DNA from: an uncultured Roseibium sp. | Lineage (GTDB): Bacteria > Pseudomonadota > Alphaproteobacteria > Rhizobiales > Stappiaceae | Assembly: GCF_947494555.1 (NCBI RefSeq) | Contig: NZ_CANLVF010000003.1 | Location: forward strand, 1 to 64,000 | Reading direction: 5' to 3' | Length of the DNA stretch: 64,000 bases | Shown: positions 26,460 to 35,292 of the stretch, piece after piece | Layout: the number at the start of each line of letters is the position of its first letter | Numbering within the stretch: the first letter of the stretch is position 1 | Position numbers and translations under genes: made by a program | Notes under the pieces: model-generated | Seen by the model: the letters and a program-made list of their open reading frames with translations, nothing else | Databases searched by the model: none | Told to the model about the DNA's origin: nothing

Positions 26460-27167
26460 TCACCCACCCAGAAACATTTCGGCGACTTCACGGTCAGCCA
26501 GAAGGTCCGCACCGGTCCCTTCATGACGGTTTTTACCCGCAGCGAGAACATAACCACGGTCGGCAAAGGCGAGTGCCTGCTTGGCGTGCTGCTCAACCAG
26601 AAGGATGGCAACCCCAGTATCGCGCACGTCGCGGCAGATCTGGAAAATCTGCTCCATGTATTTCGGCGAGAGGCCGGCGGTCGGTTCGTCCAGAAGAAGC
26701 AGTTTCGGATCCAGCATCAAGGCCCGACCCATGGCAACCATCTGACGCTGACCGCCCGACAGGCTGCCGGCCAGCGTCTTGCGACGTTCCTTCAGATCCG
26801 GAAACAACTCGTAGACCCGGTCATAGGCAGCCGTCAGGTCTCCAGTCTTCAGAAAGCCGCCCATCTCGAGATTTTCCTGGATCGACATTTCCCGGAAGAT
26901 GTTGTCGACCTGCGGCACATAACAAATACCGCGCTGCACGATCCTGTTCGGCGCCCAGCCGGTGATGTCGTCACCGTCGAAGAGGATCTTGCCGCCGCGT
27001 ATCGTCAGCAGGCCGAAGACGGATTTCATCGCGGTGGATTTGCCCGCACCGTTCGGGCCGACAATCACGACGATTTCGTCCTGCGCGACGCTCAGCGAAA
27101 CCGTTTGAAGAATGTCCGCCTCGCCATAGCCACCGGTCAGGCTTTCCATCGACAGAAGCGCGGTCAT
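26460..27167 (-). CDS. livF: Branched-chain amino-acid ABC transporter ATPase LivF
   Basis: 235 residues. Walker A GPNGAGKST (37-45), signature LSGGQRQ and Walker B LLLLDEP are intact, and the short length and LVEQHAKQAL near the C-terminus are typical of LivF. It hydrolyses ATP with LivG at the cytoplasmic side. Its start overlaps the livG stop by 4 nt. Confidence 0.92.
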   Translation of the reverse strand: MTALLSMESLTGGYGEADILQTVSLSVAQDEIVVIVGPNGAGKSTAMKSVFGLLTIRGGKILFDGDDITGWAPNRIVQRGICYVPQVDNIFREMSIQENLEMGGFLKTGDLTAAYDRVYELFPDLKERRKTLAGSLSGGQRQMVAMGRALMLDPKLLLLDEPTAGLSPKYMEQIFQICRDVRDTGVAILLVEQHAKQALAFADRGYVLAAGKNRHEGTGADLLADREVAEMFLGG

Positions 27168-27934
27168 GCAGCATCTCCCGTGGTTTCGCCGAGATAGGCT
27201 TCAAGCACCTGCGGATCGGAACGCACGGTCTGGAAATCACCTTCGATCAACACCCTGCCCTCTGCCATGCACACAACCGGATCGCACAGTTTTTCGATCA
27301 TCTCCATGTCGTGCTCAATCAGGACGAAGGTATAGCCGCGCTCCTTGTTGAGGATGTCGATCTTGGTCTCCAGTTTGCGCAACAGGGTGCGGTTGACACC
27401 CGCCGCCGGTTCATCGAGCAAGACCAACTTGGCGTCGGTCATCATGGTTCGCCCGAGTTCCAGAAGCTTTTTCTGGCCACCGGACAGATTGCCGGCCCGC
27501 TCGTGCGCGACGTGGCTCAGTTCCAGAAAATCGAGCGTTTCATAGGCTTTACGCTCAACGTCGTTTTCCGAGGTCTTCACGCGGCCCCACGCCACCCAGT
27601 TTGCGAACAGGCTTTCGCCCGGCTGTGATGGGGGCACCATCATCAGGTTTTCCAGCGCTGTCAGCTTGTGGAATTCATGGGGGATCTGGAACGTGCGCAC
27701 CAGCCCCTTGTGAAACAGCTGATGACTGGCAAGGCTCGTCACGTCCTCGCCCTGGAAACGGATGGCACCACTTGTTGGATGAAGCGCTCCGGCGATCAGA
27801 TTGAAGAGCGTTGTTTTCCCGGCGCCATTGGGTCCTATAAGTCCTGTGATGCTGTTTGCTTCGACGCGAAAGGTGCAGCCGTTGACTGCTTTGAAACCGC
27901 CAAAATCCATAACGAGCTGATCAAGCTCTAGCAT
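27164..27934 (-). CDS. livG: Branched-chain amino-acid ABC transporter ATPase LivG
   Basis: 256 residues. Walker A GPNGAGKTT (34-42), signature LSGGQKKLLELGR and LVLLDEP are present, and the longer insert plus LIEHDMEMI mark LivG rather than LivF. First gene of the livGFHMK operon on the minus strand; its promoter should lie in 27935-28100. Confidence 0.92.
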   Translation of the reverse strand: MLELDQLVMDFGGFKAVNGCTFRVEANSITGLIGPNGAGKTTLFNLIAGALHPTSGAIRFQGEDVTSLASHQLFHKGLVRTFQIPHEFHKLTALENLMMVPPSQPGESLFANWVAWGRVKTSENDVERKAYETLDFLELSHVAHERAGNLSGGQKKLLELGRTMMTDAKLVLLDEPAAGVNRTLLRKLETKIDILNKERGYTFVLIEHDMEMIEKLCDPVVCMAEGRVLIEGDFQTVRSDPQVLEAYLGETTGDAA

Positions 27935-28420
27935 TCAAGCTCCTCGCCGCCCCCCAAAAGCGGTCTTTCTTCTTTCATCTTGGCTGCGCCCCGCCTTTCC
28001 GGCTCTTTTGACAAACGTTTGACGCCTGCCCGTCGCAACAAGATGACCTTCTAACTTCATTGGCTCAGCAATCAACCGATAATCACCCGCTTACACAGCA
28101 GAAAGGGCAAGATATTCCAGAATTTGCCCGTCCGTGAAACGTGTAATTCTGAAACCTGCCAAATCTGCTAGGGGTTTCTTTAAAGCGCGTCGGGCAAATG
28201 CCGGTTTTCGCCTAACCCATGACTTTGACAGCGTACTTCGATGACCCGCCGACGCCCAAAAAATCGCTTTTCCTGCCAAGTGTGGCACCAAACGGGTCAT
28301 ATTGCGCCAGCTTATACGTATTTCTGCCAATAAATTTCAGACTTTTCCTCAACGAATTCAATTTGAAGGAATATTCTTAGGTCCACTTCAGGGTTTCTCG
28401 ATTACAGTCGAACTTCTGTT
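27935..28420. other. Divergent promoter region, no gene seen
   Basis: About 490 bases between livG and the GGDEF-EAL gene. A CAAACGTTTG palindrome (28012-28021) flanked by TTGA could be an operator for livG; the regulator is unknown. A 79-codon frame at 28091-28330 lacks a ribosome site and any family features. Confidence 0.45.
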
Positions 28421-30598
28421 TTGTGCTTCGCCATTAATACTGCGAGCACGCATGCAATAGAACTACAGGCAGGTGAGCCGACGGCCCGCAAAGCCCTTAA
28501 ACGGAGTTTGGAGGAAAAACTGGCAAGCCAACCCGATCCGTCCCCGGATAGACATGACGTGACACCTCTTTTTCCGGTCACCATTGCCGACGGCAAAGTT
28601 GATATGGACCTTGTCCTCCAGTTGTACGACAGGCTCGATACGGCAGTCTGGATCTTCGATTTTGACCACAAAAGATACTTGTGGGCCAACAAAAAGACGC
28701 TTGAAATCACCGAGGCGGAATCCCTTGAGGAATTGCAATCGCGCGACCTTGCGGCCGACATGTCGCCGGCAGTCGAGCAGCGCCTCAGACAGTATCAGCA
28801 AGACTTCAAGAAAAGCGATACGAGCTTCTCCGAAATCTGGACACTTTATCCGAAGGGCAAACCAAAGGTATTGCAGATCGCCATGAGCGGCGTCCGGCTG
28901 AGAGATGGTCGGATGGGTTTGCTGTGCGAAGGTCGCGAACATCACGAACAGCAACCCGAAACGCTGCGAAGCGCCGAAGCCCTTCTGCACACGACGGTGA
29001 TGATTTCGCTGTTTTCAAGACAAGGCGAGCCGCTCTACAGGAACACCGCCTCGCGCGCGGCCTGTGTCTCGCTTGAAACACAGTTCCAAGACCAGTTTGT
29101 GCATCCGGAGGATGTTCAGAGCATATTCGATGTGGTTGATCGCGAACGATCGCTGAAATTCGTCGCGCAAATGAAAACGAATGCCGGAGCGAAGTGGCAC
29201 GAACTGACCATTCGCGCCTGCCACGATGCGGTTTCCGGACAAGATGCCTATCTCGTCAGCGAAATCGACGTTACCGAACTCCACGAGACCAAGGAACGTG
29301 CGCAGTATCTTGCGAGCCACGACACGCTCACGGGCCTTTCGAACAGGACCTATCTCCAGGAACGGCTGACGCAGATTCTCGACGTGGCGAAACGGAATGA
29401 CCAGACAGCCACACTTTACCTCTTGGATCTGGACGATTTTAAGCTGGTGAACGATTCCCTCGGTCACGCGGCAGGTGACGTCCTGCTCCAACTGGTGGCC
29501 GAAGAACTCAAGGCTCTTGCCGGACCGGACGATGTCATCGCCCGGCTCGGCGGTGACGAGTTCCTCATGTGTCACCTGGAGAAACCCGGCGAAGAGGAAC
29601 CCGGCTGGTTTGGGCGCGCGCTCCTCGATTCATTTTCAAAGCCACGCATGATCGAAGGCAAACAACGCCAGATCGGTCTCAGCCTTGGGTACGCGCACTT
29701 TCCCGATGATGGCGAGACGGTCGATGAACTCATGCGGCATGCCGATCTTGCGCTCTATCAGGCCAAGTCGGATCCCAACAACAAGTGCATTCAGTTCCGT
29801 GACCGAATGCGGCGCCTCCGGGACGAACACCGGGCGATAAAGAAAGATCTCGAGCGTGCGCTGAAGGAAGACCAGTTCGTTCTCTACTACCAGCCGATCG
29901 CCTGCACGCGCACCGACAGAGTGGTGTCGGGCGAGGCGCTGTTACGCTGGCAGCATCCAGAGCGAGGTCTCATTGGTCCGGACGAGTTCATTCAGATTGC
30001 AGAAGACACCGGTCTGATAAATGACATTGGGACCTGGGTCGCCGAGCAAGTCGCTAATTTACAGCGGCGCATGCACAATCTCCAAAACAGCGTGCCGCTG
30101 GCTCTTAACGTATCGCCGCGCCAACTCTCCGACTCTGCGTTTCTCACCCTGATGCAGTCGCTACCGTTTGAAACGGGATGCACGCCGGGCAGAATCTCGC
30201 TTGAAATTACCGAGTCCGTCATTCTCGGTGATATTCCGAACGCGCGCGAGACGCTGACTTCGCTGAAAAATTGCGGCTACCAGATCGTTATCGACGATTT
30301 CGGCACCGGCTATTCGAACCTTGCGTATCTGCACAACTATCCGATCGACGGCATCAAGATCGACCGCATGTTCATGGAGGACGTGGAGTCCGGCGGCGAA
30401 ATCGTCAAATTGATCCTGTCGCTCGCGAACGCACTCGGAGCCAACGTCGTTGCCGAAGGCGTCGAAAGCATCGAGCAACGCTCGTGGCTTTCACAGAACG
30501 GCTGCAACCGGTACCAGGGGTATCTCTACTCAAAGCCGGTCCCGGAAGAGCGTTTCCTGTCCATGCTGGAAACGCAGAGCAAGATCGCTGCTATGTGA
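28421..30598 (+). CDS. Diguanylate cyclase/phosphodiesterase with PAS domains (GGDEF-EAL)
   Basis: Up to 725 residues. Two PAS-like segments (about 65-170 and 185-288) precede a GGDEF domain with an intact GGDEF motif (377-381) and an EAL domain with EALLRW (505-510), NVSPRQ, EITES and DDFGTG (625-630), so both c-di-GMP synthesis and hydrolysis residues are present. The product-inhibition RxxD site before GGDEF is lost (Gly368 in place of Arg). No membrane span is seen. The start is uncertain: the frame opens with TTG at 28421, a GGAGG at 28510-28514 is well placed only for a CTG at 28520, and the first ATG is at 28604. Its 3' end overlaps the convergent kynureninase gene by 8 bp. Confidence 0.88.
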   Translation: MCFAINTASTHAIELQAGEPTARKALKRSLEEKLASQPDPSPDRHDVTPLFPVTIADGKVDMDLVLQLYDRLDTAVWIFDFDHKRYLWANKKTLEITEAESLEELQSRDLAADMSPAVEQRLRQYQQDFKKSDTSFSEIWTLYPKGKPKVLQIAMSGVRLRDGRMGLLCEGREHHEQQPETLRSAEALLHTTVMISLFSRQGEPLYRNTASRAACVSLETQFQDQFVHPEDVQSIFDVVDRERSLKFVAQMKTNAGAKWHELTIRACHDAVSGQDAYLVSEIDVTELHETKERAQYLASHDTLTGLSNRTYLQERLTQILDVAKRNDQTATLYLLDLDDFKLVNDSLGHAAGDVLLQLVAEELKALAGPDDVIARLGGDEFLMCHLEKPGEEEPGWFGRALLDSFSKPRMIEGKQRQIGLSLGYAHFPDDGETVDELMRHADLALYQAKSDPNNKCIQFRDRMRRLRDEHRAIKKDLERALKEDQFVLYYQPIACTRTDRVVSGEALLRWQHPERGLIGPDEFIQIAEDTGLINDIGTWVAEQVANLQRRMHNLQNSVPLALNVSPRQLSDSAFLTLMQSLPFETGCTPGRISLEITESVILGDIPNARETLTSLKNCGYQIVIDDFGTGYSNLAYLHNYPIDGIKIDRMFMEDVESGGEIVKLILSLANALGANVVAEGVESIEQRSWLSQNGCNRYQGYLYSKPVPEERFLSMLETQSKIAAM

Positions 30599-31811
30599 CC
30601 TTTGCCCGCGTTTTGTATTCCGGCCGATCCCAACTGCGGGTCTTCAGGATCTCCGCCAGAATATCGACTGCATCAACCACGTCCTGATGCGAAAGATACA
30701 GCGGTGTGAAGCCGAAACGCATCACATCGGGCGCCCGGAAATCGCCTATCACGCCGCGCGCAATCAGGGCCTGCATGGCGGCATAGCCTTCGTCGAAACG
30801 GAACGAAACCTGGCTGCCGCGCTGCTGTGGGTCTCTGGGGCTGGCCAGCGTCAAGTCGGGACATTTCGTTTCAACCTGCGAAATGAAAAGCTCGCTCAGC
30901 GAGATCGACTTGGCGCGCAGATCGGCCATATCTACGTCTTCAAAAACGTCCAGTGCCGCGTGGAGACTTGAAAGCGCCAGAATGGCTGGCGTCCCGACCG
31001 TCATGCGCATGATCCCGTTCACCGGTCTGTAGTCCAGGTCAAAGGCAAACGGTGCCTCGTGGCCCATCCATCCTGTGAGGGGCGAACTGACGTGGTCAAG
31101 ATGCTCCGGAGCCACATACAGAAAAGCCGGGGCACCGGGGCCGCCATTCAGATATTTGTAGCCGCACCCGATTGCGAAATCCGCCTTGGCCCCAACAAGA
31201 TCGACCTCGATGGCCCCTGCAGAATGCGCCAGGTCCCAGACGGCGAGCGCACCGGCCTCATGCGCCTTGCGTGTTAGTTCTTTCATGTCGTGAAGGCGGC
31301 CGGTCCGGTAATCGACCTGCGTCAGCATCATGACCGCGACTTCGTCTCCAAGGGCCGCTTCAACGTCCTCGGGAGCTACGATTTTCAGTTCGTGTCCTTT
31401 GGAGAGCAGTTCCTTCAAACCTGAGGCCACGTATAGGTCAGTCGGGAAATTTCCGCTGTCGGACAGGATTACCTTACGCTCCGGGCGCAGGGAGAGCGCC
31501 GCAGAAAGAACCTTGAACACGTTGACCGACGTGCTGTCGCAGGCAACGACGGTTCCCTTTGGCGCTCCGACAAGCCTGCCGATGCGATCACCCGTGCGAA
31601 GTGGAAGATCAATCCAGCTGTGAGCATTCCAGGCCCGGATCAGGCTGCTGCCCCACTCGTCCCTGACAACTTCGGACAGCCTGTCCGGGACATGTCTTGG
31701 CAAGACGCCCAGTGAGTTTCCATCAAGATAGATGACACCTTCCGGGATCAGGAAGGCATCTTTCTTGTGCCTTGGATCATCATTCAAATCGGTCACGTTT
31801 TGTGAGGTCAT
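30591..31811 (-). CDS. kynU: Kynureninase
   Basis: 406 residues from the ATG at 31811, the usual length (406-416). The PLP lysine is Lys219 in GCGYKYLNGGPGAP, the ring-nitrogen Asp193 is in WDLAHSAG, and the N-terminal YLDGNSLG and WIDLP motifs are family hallmarks. It cleaves L-kynurenine to anthranilate and L-alanine in tryptophan degradation. The other kynurenine genes (tryptophan dioxygenase, formamidase) are not nearby. Longer starts reach 31898; GGAACGAG before 31811 favours the shorter form. Confidence 0.92.
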   Translation of the reverse strand: MTSQNVTDLNDDPRHKKDAFLIPEGVIYLDGNSLGVLPRHVPDRLSEVVRDEWGSSLIRAWNAHSWIDLPLRTGDRIGRLVGAPKGTVVACDSTSVNVFKVLSAALSLRPERKVILSDSGNFPTDLYVASGLKELLSKGHELKIVAPEDVEAALGDEVAVMMLTQVDYRTGRLHDMKELTRKAHEAGALAVWDLAHSAGAIEVDLVGAKADFAIGCGYKYLNGGPGAPAFLYVAPEHLDHVSSPLTGWMGHEAPFAFDLDYRPVNGIMRMTVGTPAILALSSLHAALDVFEDVDMADLRAKSISLSELFISQVETKCPDLTLASPRDPQQRGSQVSFRFDEGYAAMQALIARGVIGDFRAPDVMRFGFTPLYLSHQDVVDAVDILAEILKTRSWDRPEYKTRAKVT

Positions 31812-32055
31812 TGCAGGCTCGTTCCGGAAACGCATTTGAAGAAGAGGCCGCACGCTATCAAAGGCCTCCCTTTCAAACAACACCGCCTGTCTTCCCAAAT
31901 CAGTATTGAAAGATGCCGTTTGAGAAAGGTTGCCAAATCCGATGTCGCAATCAGCACAGAATTGCCCGCTTCAGCGCCGGATTACCGAAACACATCTGGT
32001 AGCTTGAGCCTCACGGATGCCCCGTTCAGCAGCGCGTCAAATTTGGTGTTAGTCC

Positions 32056-33450
32056 ATGTTCATCAGCGTCTTCGACATATTCAAGATCGGTATTGGTCCT
32101 TCCAGTTCGCATACTGTCGGACCGATGGTGGCCGTTCACCGTTACCTGGACAGGGTGCGTGGCCTTGCCGGAGCTCAGATGGATGCGGTGCGCCTCACCG
32201 TTACCCTGCACGGCTCGCTTGCTTTCACCGGCAGGGGTCACGCAACCGACAAGGCAGTCTGTCTCGGACTTCTGGGTGCAAAACCCGACACGCTCGATCC
32301 AGACCGGGTGGAGCCGATGCTTCAGGGATTGCAGCAGGCTCAAAGACTCGCCATTCCAGGTTTGCCGGAGATCGGTTTTAGTCCGGACAAAGACGTGATT
32401 TTCGACTACGGCCCATCGTTGCCGCTGCACGCGAACGGGATGACATTCAACCTTCTCGACGCGTCCGGAGCACTGATCGACACGTTCGTCTATTTTTCAA
32501 TCGGCGGAGGTTTCGTCGTCAGCGAAGACGAACTGCGCAAGACAACGAACGCACCTGTCAACGAACTGGCCGTGCAGCCTGTGCCGTTTCCGTTTTCGTC
32601 TGCCCGCGAAATGCTGGACATGGGTCGGGACGCCGGTCTTTCCATTGCCGAAATGAAACTTCAAAACGAGTGCTGTGACAGCCTGCGTGAGGATGTCGAA
32701 AAACGTATCGATACGCTTTGGGCAGCCATGGACTCCTGCATCAACAGAGGGATAACCCAGGCCGGGATCCTTCCCGGTGGCCTGAAGGTCAAGCGACGTG
32801 CGGCCGACATATACCAGCAGCTTATTCGCGAAGGGCGCAGCAATCCGCCATTCGAACATAGCGTGGTCGATTGGCTCGGCGTTTACGCCATGGCCGTCAA
32901 TGAGGAAAATGCCGCCGGCGGACGCGTCGTGACCGCTCCGACCAATGGCGCTGCAGGCGTCATTCCAGCCGTTACGCGTTATTATCTGGATCATTGCCCG
33001 GGAGCTGACCAGGCAGGGGTACGTGTGTTTCTCCTGACGGCTGCAGCAGTTGGCGGCATCATCAAGGCCAACGCGTCGATCTCAGGCGCTGAAGTGGGCT
33101 GCCAGGGCGAAGTCGGCTCTGCATCGGCGATGGCGGCTGCGGGTCTATGCGCCGCACTTGGCGGCACCAACGAGCAAGTCGAAAATGCTGCCGAAATCGC
33201 TCTGGAACATCATCTGGGAATGACCTGCGATCCGATTGCTGGTCTGGTGCAGGTCCCTTGCATCGAACGCAATGCGCTTGGCGCGGTCAAGGCGGTCACG
33301 GCCACGTCGCTCGCTTTGCGGGGCGACGGTACTCATTTCGTGCCGCTGGATGGTTGCATCGAGACAATGCGCCAGACAGGCATGGATATGATGGAGCAAT
33401 ACAAGGAAACCTCGCGAGGTGGCCTGGCCGTCAATATCGTCGAATGCTAA
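32056..33450 (+). CDS. sdaA: L-serine ammonia-lyase, iron-sulfur dependent
   Basis: 464 residues, single-chain type: beta domain first ([24 protein letters not shown]), then alpha domain. Compared with the Legionella enzyme (Cys343, Cys385, Cys396 and the C-terminal Cys458), the cluster cysteines here are Cys349, Cys391, Cys402 and the terminal Cys464, a constant shift of six. The C-terminal cysteine is the tail-in-mouth ligand that serine displaces. The enzyme deaminates L-serine to pyruvate and ammonia in the cytoplasm. It faces the kynU gene divergently and is followed by the aspartate exchanger gene. Confidence 0.94.
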   Translation: MFISVFDIFKIGIGPSSSHTVGPMVAVHRYLDRVRGLAGAQMDAVRLTVTLHGSLAFTGRGHATDKAVCLGLLGAKPDTLDPDRVEPMLQGLQQAQRLAIPGLPEIGFSPDKDVIFDYGPSLPLHANGMTFNLLDASGALIDTFVYFSIGGGFVVSEDELRKTTNAPVNELAVQPVPFPFSSAREMLDMGRDAGLSIAEMKLQNECCDSLREDVEKRIDTLWAAMDSCINRGITQAGILPGGLKVKRRAADIYQQLIREGRSNPPFEHSVVDWLGVYAMAVNEENAAGGRVVTAPTNGAAGVIPAVTRYYLDHCPGADQAGVRVFLLTAAAVGGIIKANASISGAEVGCQGEVGSASAMAAAGLCAALGGTNEQVENAAEIALEHHLGMTCDPIAGLVQVPCIERNALGAVKAVTATSLALRGDGTHFVPLDGCIETMRQTGMDMMEQYKETSRGGLAVNIVEC

Positions 33451-33564
33451 ACCATTGATAATTTTTACGATTTACTGAAATCAATTGCCGCCACGCTGAA
33501 AAGAGGTAATAGTCACCCGCAAAACTGGTGCATCCATTGGTTGCGCCATTCGCGGGGGATGCGC

Positions 33565-35274
33565 ATGGAAATTCTCAAGTGGCTGGCGACGCAGTCTTCG
33601 CTGGTGTTTCTGTTTGTCGCCGTTGCGCTCGGATATTTCGCCGGAAAACTGAAGATCGGCAATTTTGTTCTCGGCGGCATCGCCGGGACGCTGATCATGG
33701 GTGTTATTCTCGGTCAGGTGGGCGTCACGATAGACAGCGCCGTGAAGGACATCTTTTTCGCGCTCTTCATCTACGCAGTCGGTTATCAGGGCGGCCCTCA
33801 ATTCTTCCGGGCGCTTTCTCTGAAGTCGCTCAATCAACTGCTATCGGCGGCCGTCATGTGCCTGCTCGGGCTGTTTACCGTCCTGGCCTTTGCCTGGGGC
33901 TTCGGTCTTGACCGGGGAACGGCTGCTGGTCTTGCCGCCGGCGGACTGACCCAGTCCGCGATCATCGGCACCGCGGGCGAGACAATTCAGAAACTGAGCG
34001 TGTCGGCGGACCTCAAGCAGGTCATGGAGACCAATATCGCAGTCGGCTATGCGGTCTGCTACATATTCGGCTCAATCGGTCCGATCATCATGGTCACCTG
34101 GTTTTTTCCCACCGTCATGCGCTGGGATATCCGCAAGGAGGCACTGAAACTCGCAGAGAAAATGTCCGGTGGCGCGGCAGAATTGGAGCCCGGTCAGTTC
34201 AACGCCGCCCGCCGTATCGACACGCGCTTTTTCCAGCTGAATGCGGGCAGCGACTGGTTGGGAAAATCAGCGCAGGATCTCGATAATTCCATTGACGATG
34301 CGGCGCTCGAAGCCGTCCTGCGCTCCGGAAGCGAAATTCATCTTGATGATGCGAAGGCCTTCCAGGAAGGCGACGTGATCGCCCTGACAGGACTTGTCTC
34401 CGCGCTGGACAGTCAAGCGGCTCAGCTTGGCGTAGAAACAGAGGCCCCGGACGGCTACAGGCTCGTCCTGGAAAATAGGCACCTTGTCCTGACGAACCCG
34501 GACTTTGCGGGCAACAGGCTCAAGGGAATACACGACCACACGAAGTCGAATGCGCTGCGCGATGTGTTCGTGACGGGCGTGAACCGGATGGGACGTGATC
34601 TGCCGCTCTTGCCCGATCTTGAGATACACAAGGGCGACGAGCTGCAGCTGACGGGAAGCCCGCGCGACCTGAACAAAGTTCAGAAGTCGCTCGGCTATCC
34701 GATCAGCTCCGCCGCGGTTACCGACTTCATCTTCTTTGGCATGGGCATGACGCTCGGCCTGTTGCTCGGCCTTATCGAATTCAAGATTGGCGGCGTTCCG
34801 GTCTCTGTCGGAAGTGGTGGCGGCTGCCTGCTTTCAGGCCTACTGTTTGGCTGGCTGCGCAGCACGCATCCGCGCTATGCGGCCCTGCCGACTGGCGCAG
34901 TCAACTTCCTGCGAGACTTCGGACTGGCCGTTTTTGTCGGTGTTGTCGGGATCAGCGCCGGACCACAGGTGCTCACGACCCTTCAGCAGCAGGGCATGAG
35001 CATCTTCCTGTTCGGGATCGGTGTCACCCTGATCCCTCAGTTCATCGGCTTTTTCTTCTCCTACTATGTGCTGCGGATCCAGAACCCGATCGAGGCACTG
35101 GCTTGCGTGGCGGGTGGACGCAGTGCCAATCCGGCCTTCGCCGCTCTGCTGGGCAAGGCTCAAAACGCCACGCCTGTGGTCACATTCACTGTGACCTACG
35201 CTGTTGCAAATGTTCTGCTGACCCTTTGGGGACCTCTCATTGTCGGCCTCGTTTCAACCAATCCCGCTCAATAG
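33565..35274 (+). CDS. aspT: Aspartate:alanine exchanger (AspT/YidE-YbjL family)
   Basis: 569 residues. Two hydrophobic halves (about 8-165 and 390-565) flank a soluble central region with two TrkA-C-like folds (about 200-375), the layout of the AAE transporter family. It exchanges aspartate for alanine across the inner membrane. The downstream gene, 18 bp away, is aspartate 4-decarboxylase, as in the asdA-aspT pairs of Tetragenococcus and Comamonas; this context is the main reason for naming aspT. The ATG at 33565 has GGGGG 6 nt upstream and is preferred to TTG at 33541. Confidence 0.88.
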   Translation: MEILKWLATQSSLVFLFVAVALGYFAGKLKIGNFVLGGIAGTLIMGVILGQVGVTIDSAVKDIFFALFIYAVGYQGGPQFFRALSLKSLNQLLSAAVMCLLGLFTVLAFAWGFGLDRGTAAGLAAGGLTQSAIIGTAGETIQKLSVSADLKQVMETNIAVGYAVCYIFGSIGPIIMVTWFFPTVMRWDIRKEALKLAEKMSGGAAELEPGQFNAARRIDTRFFQLNAGSDWLGKSAQDLDNSIDDAALEAVLRSGSEIHLDDAKAFQEGDVIALTGLVSALDSQAAQLGVETEAPDGYRLVLENRHLVLTNPDFAGNRLKGIHDHTKSNALRDVFVTGVNRMGRDLPLLPDLEIHKGDELQLTGSPRDLNKVQKSLGYPISSAAVTDFIFFGMGMTLGLLLGLIEFKIGGVPVSVGSGGGCLLSGLLFGWLRSTHPRYAALPTGAVNFLRDFGLAVFVGVVGISAGPQVLTTLQQQGMSIFLFGIGVTLIPQFIGFFFSYYVLRIQNPIEALACVAGGRSANPAFAALLGKAQNATPVVTFTVTYAVANVLLTLWGPLIVGLVSTNPAQ

Positions 35275-35292
35275 CGTCACGGGAGACTTCAG

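Noticed and set aside
28012-28021. Named operator for the liv operon
   Set aside because: CAAACGTTTG is only 10 bp and no regulator gene adjoins; it is noted in the gap entry but not called as an operator.
28091-28330. 79-codon minus-strand frame upstream of the GGDEF-EAL gene
   Set aside because: No ribosome site, no family resemblance and an unlikely mix of basic residues; treated as non-coding.
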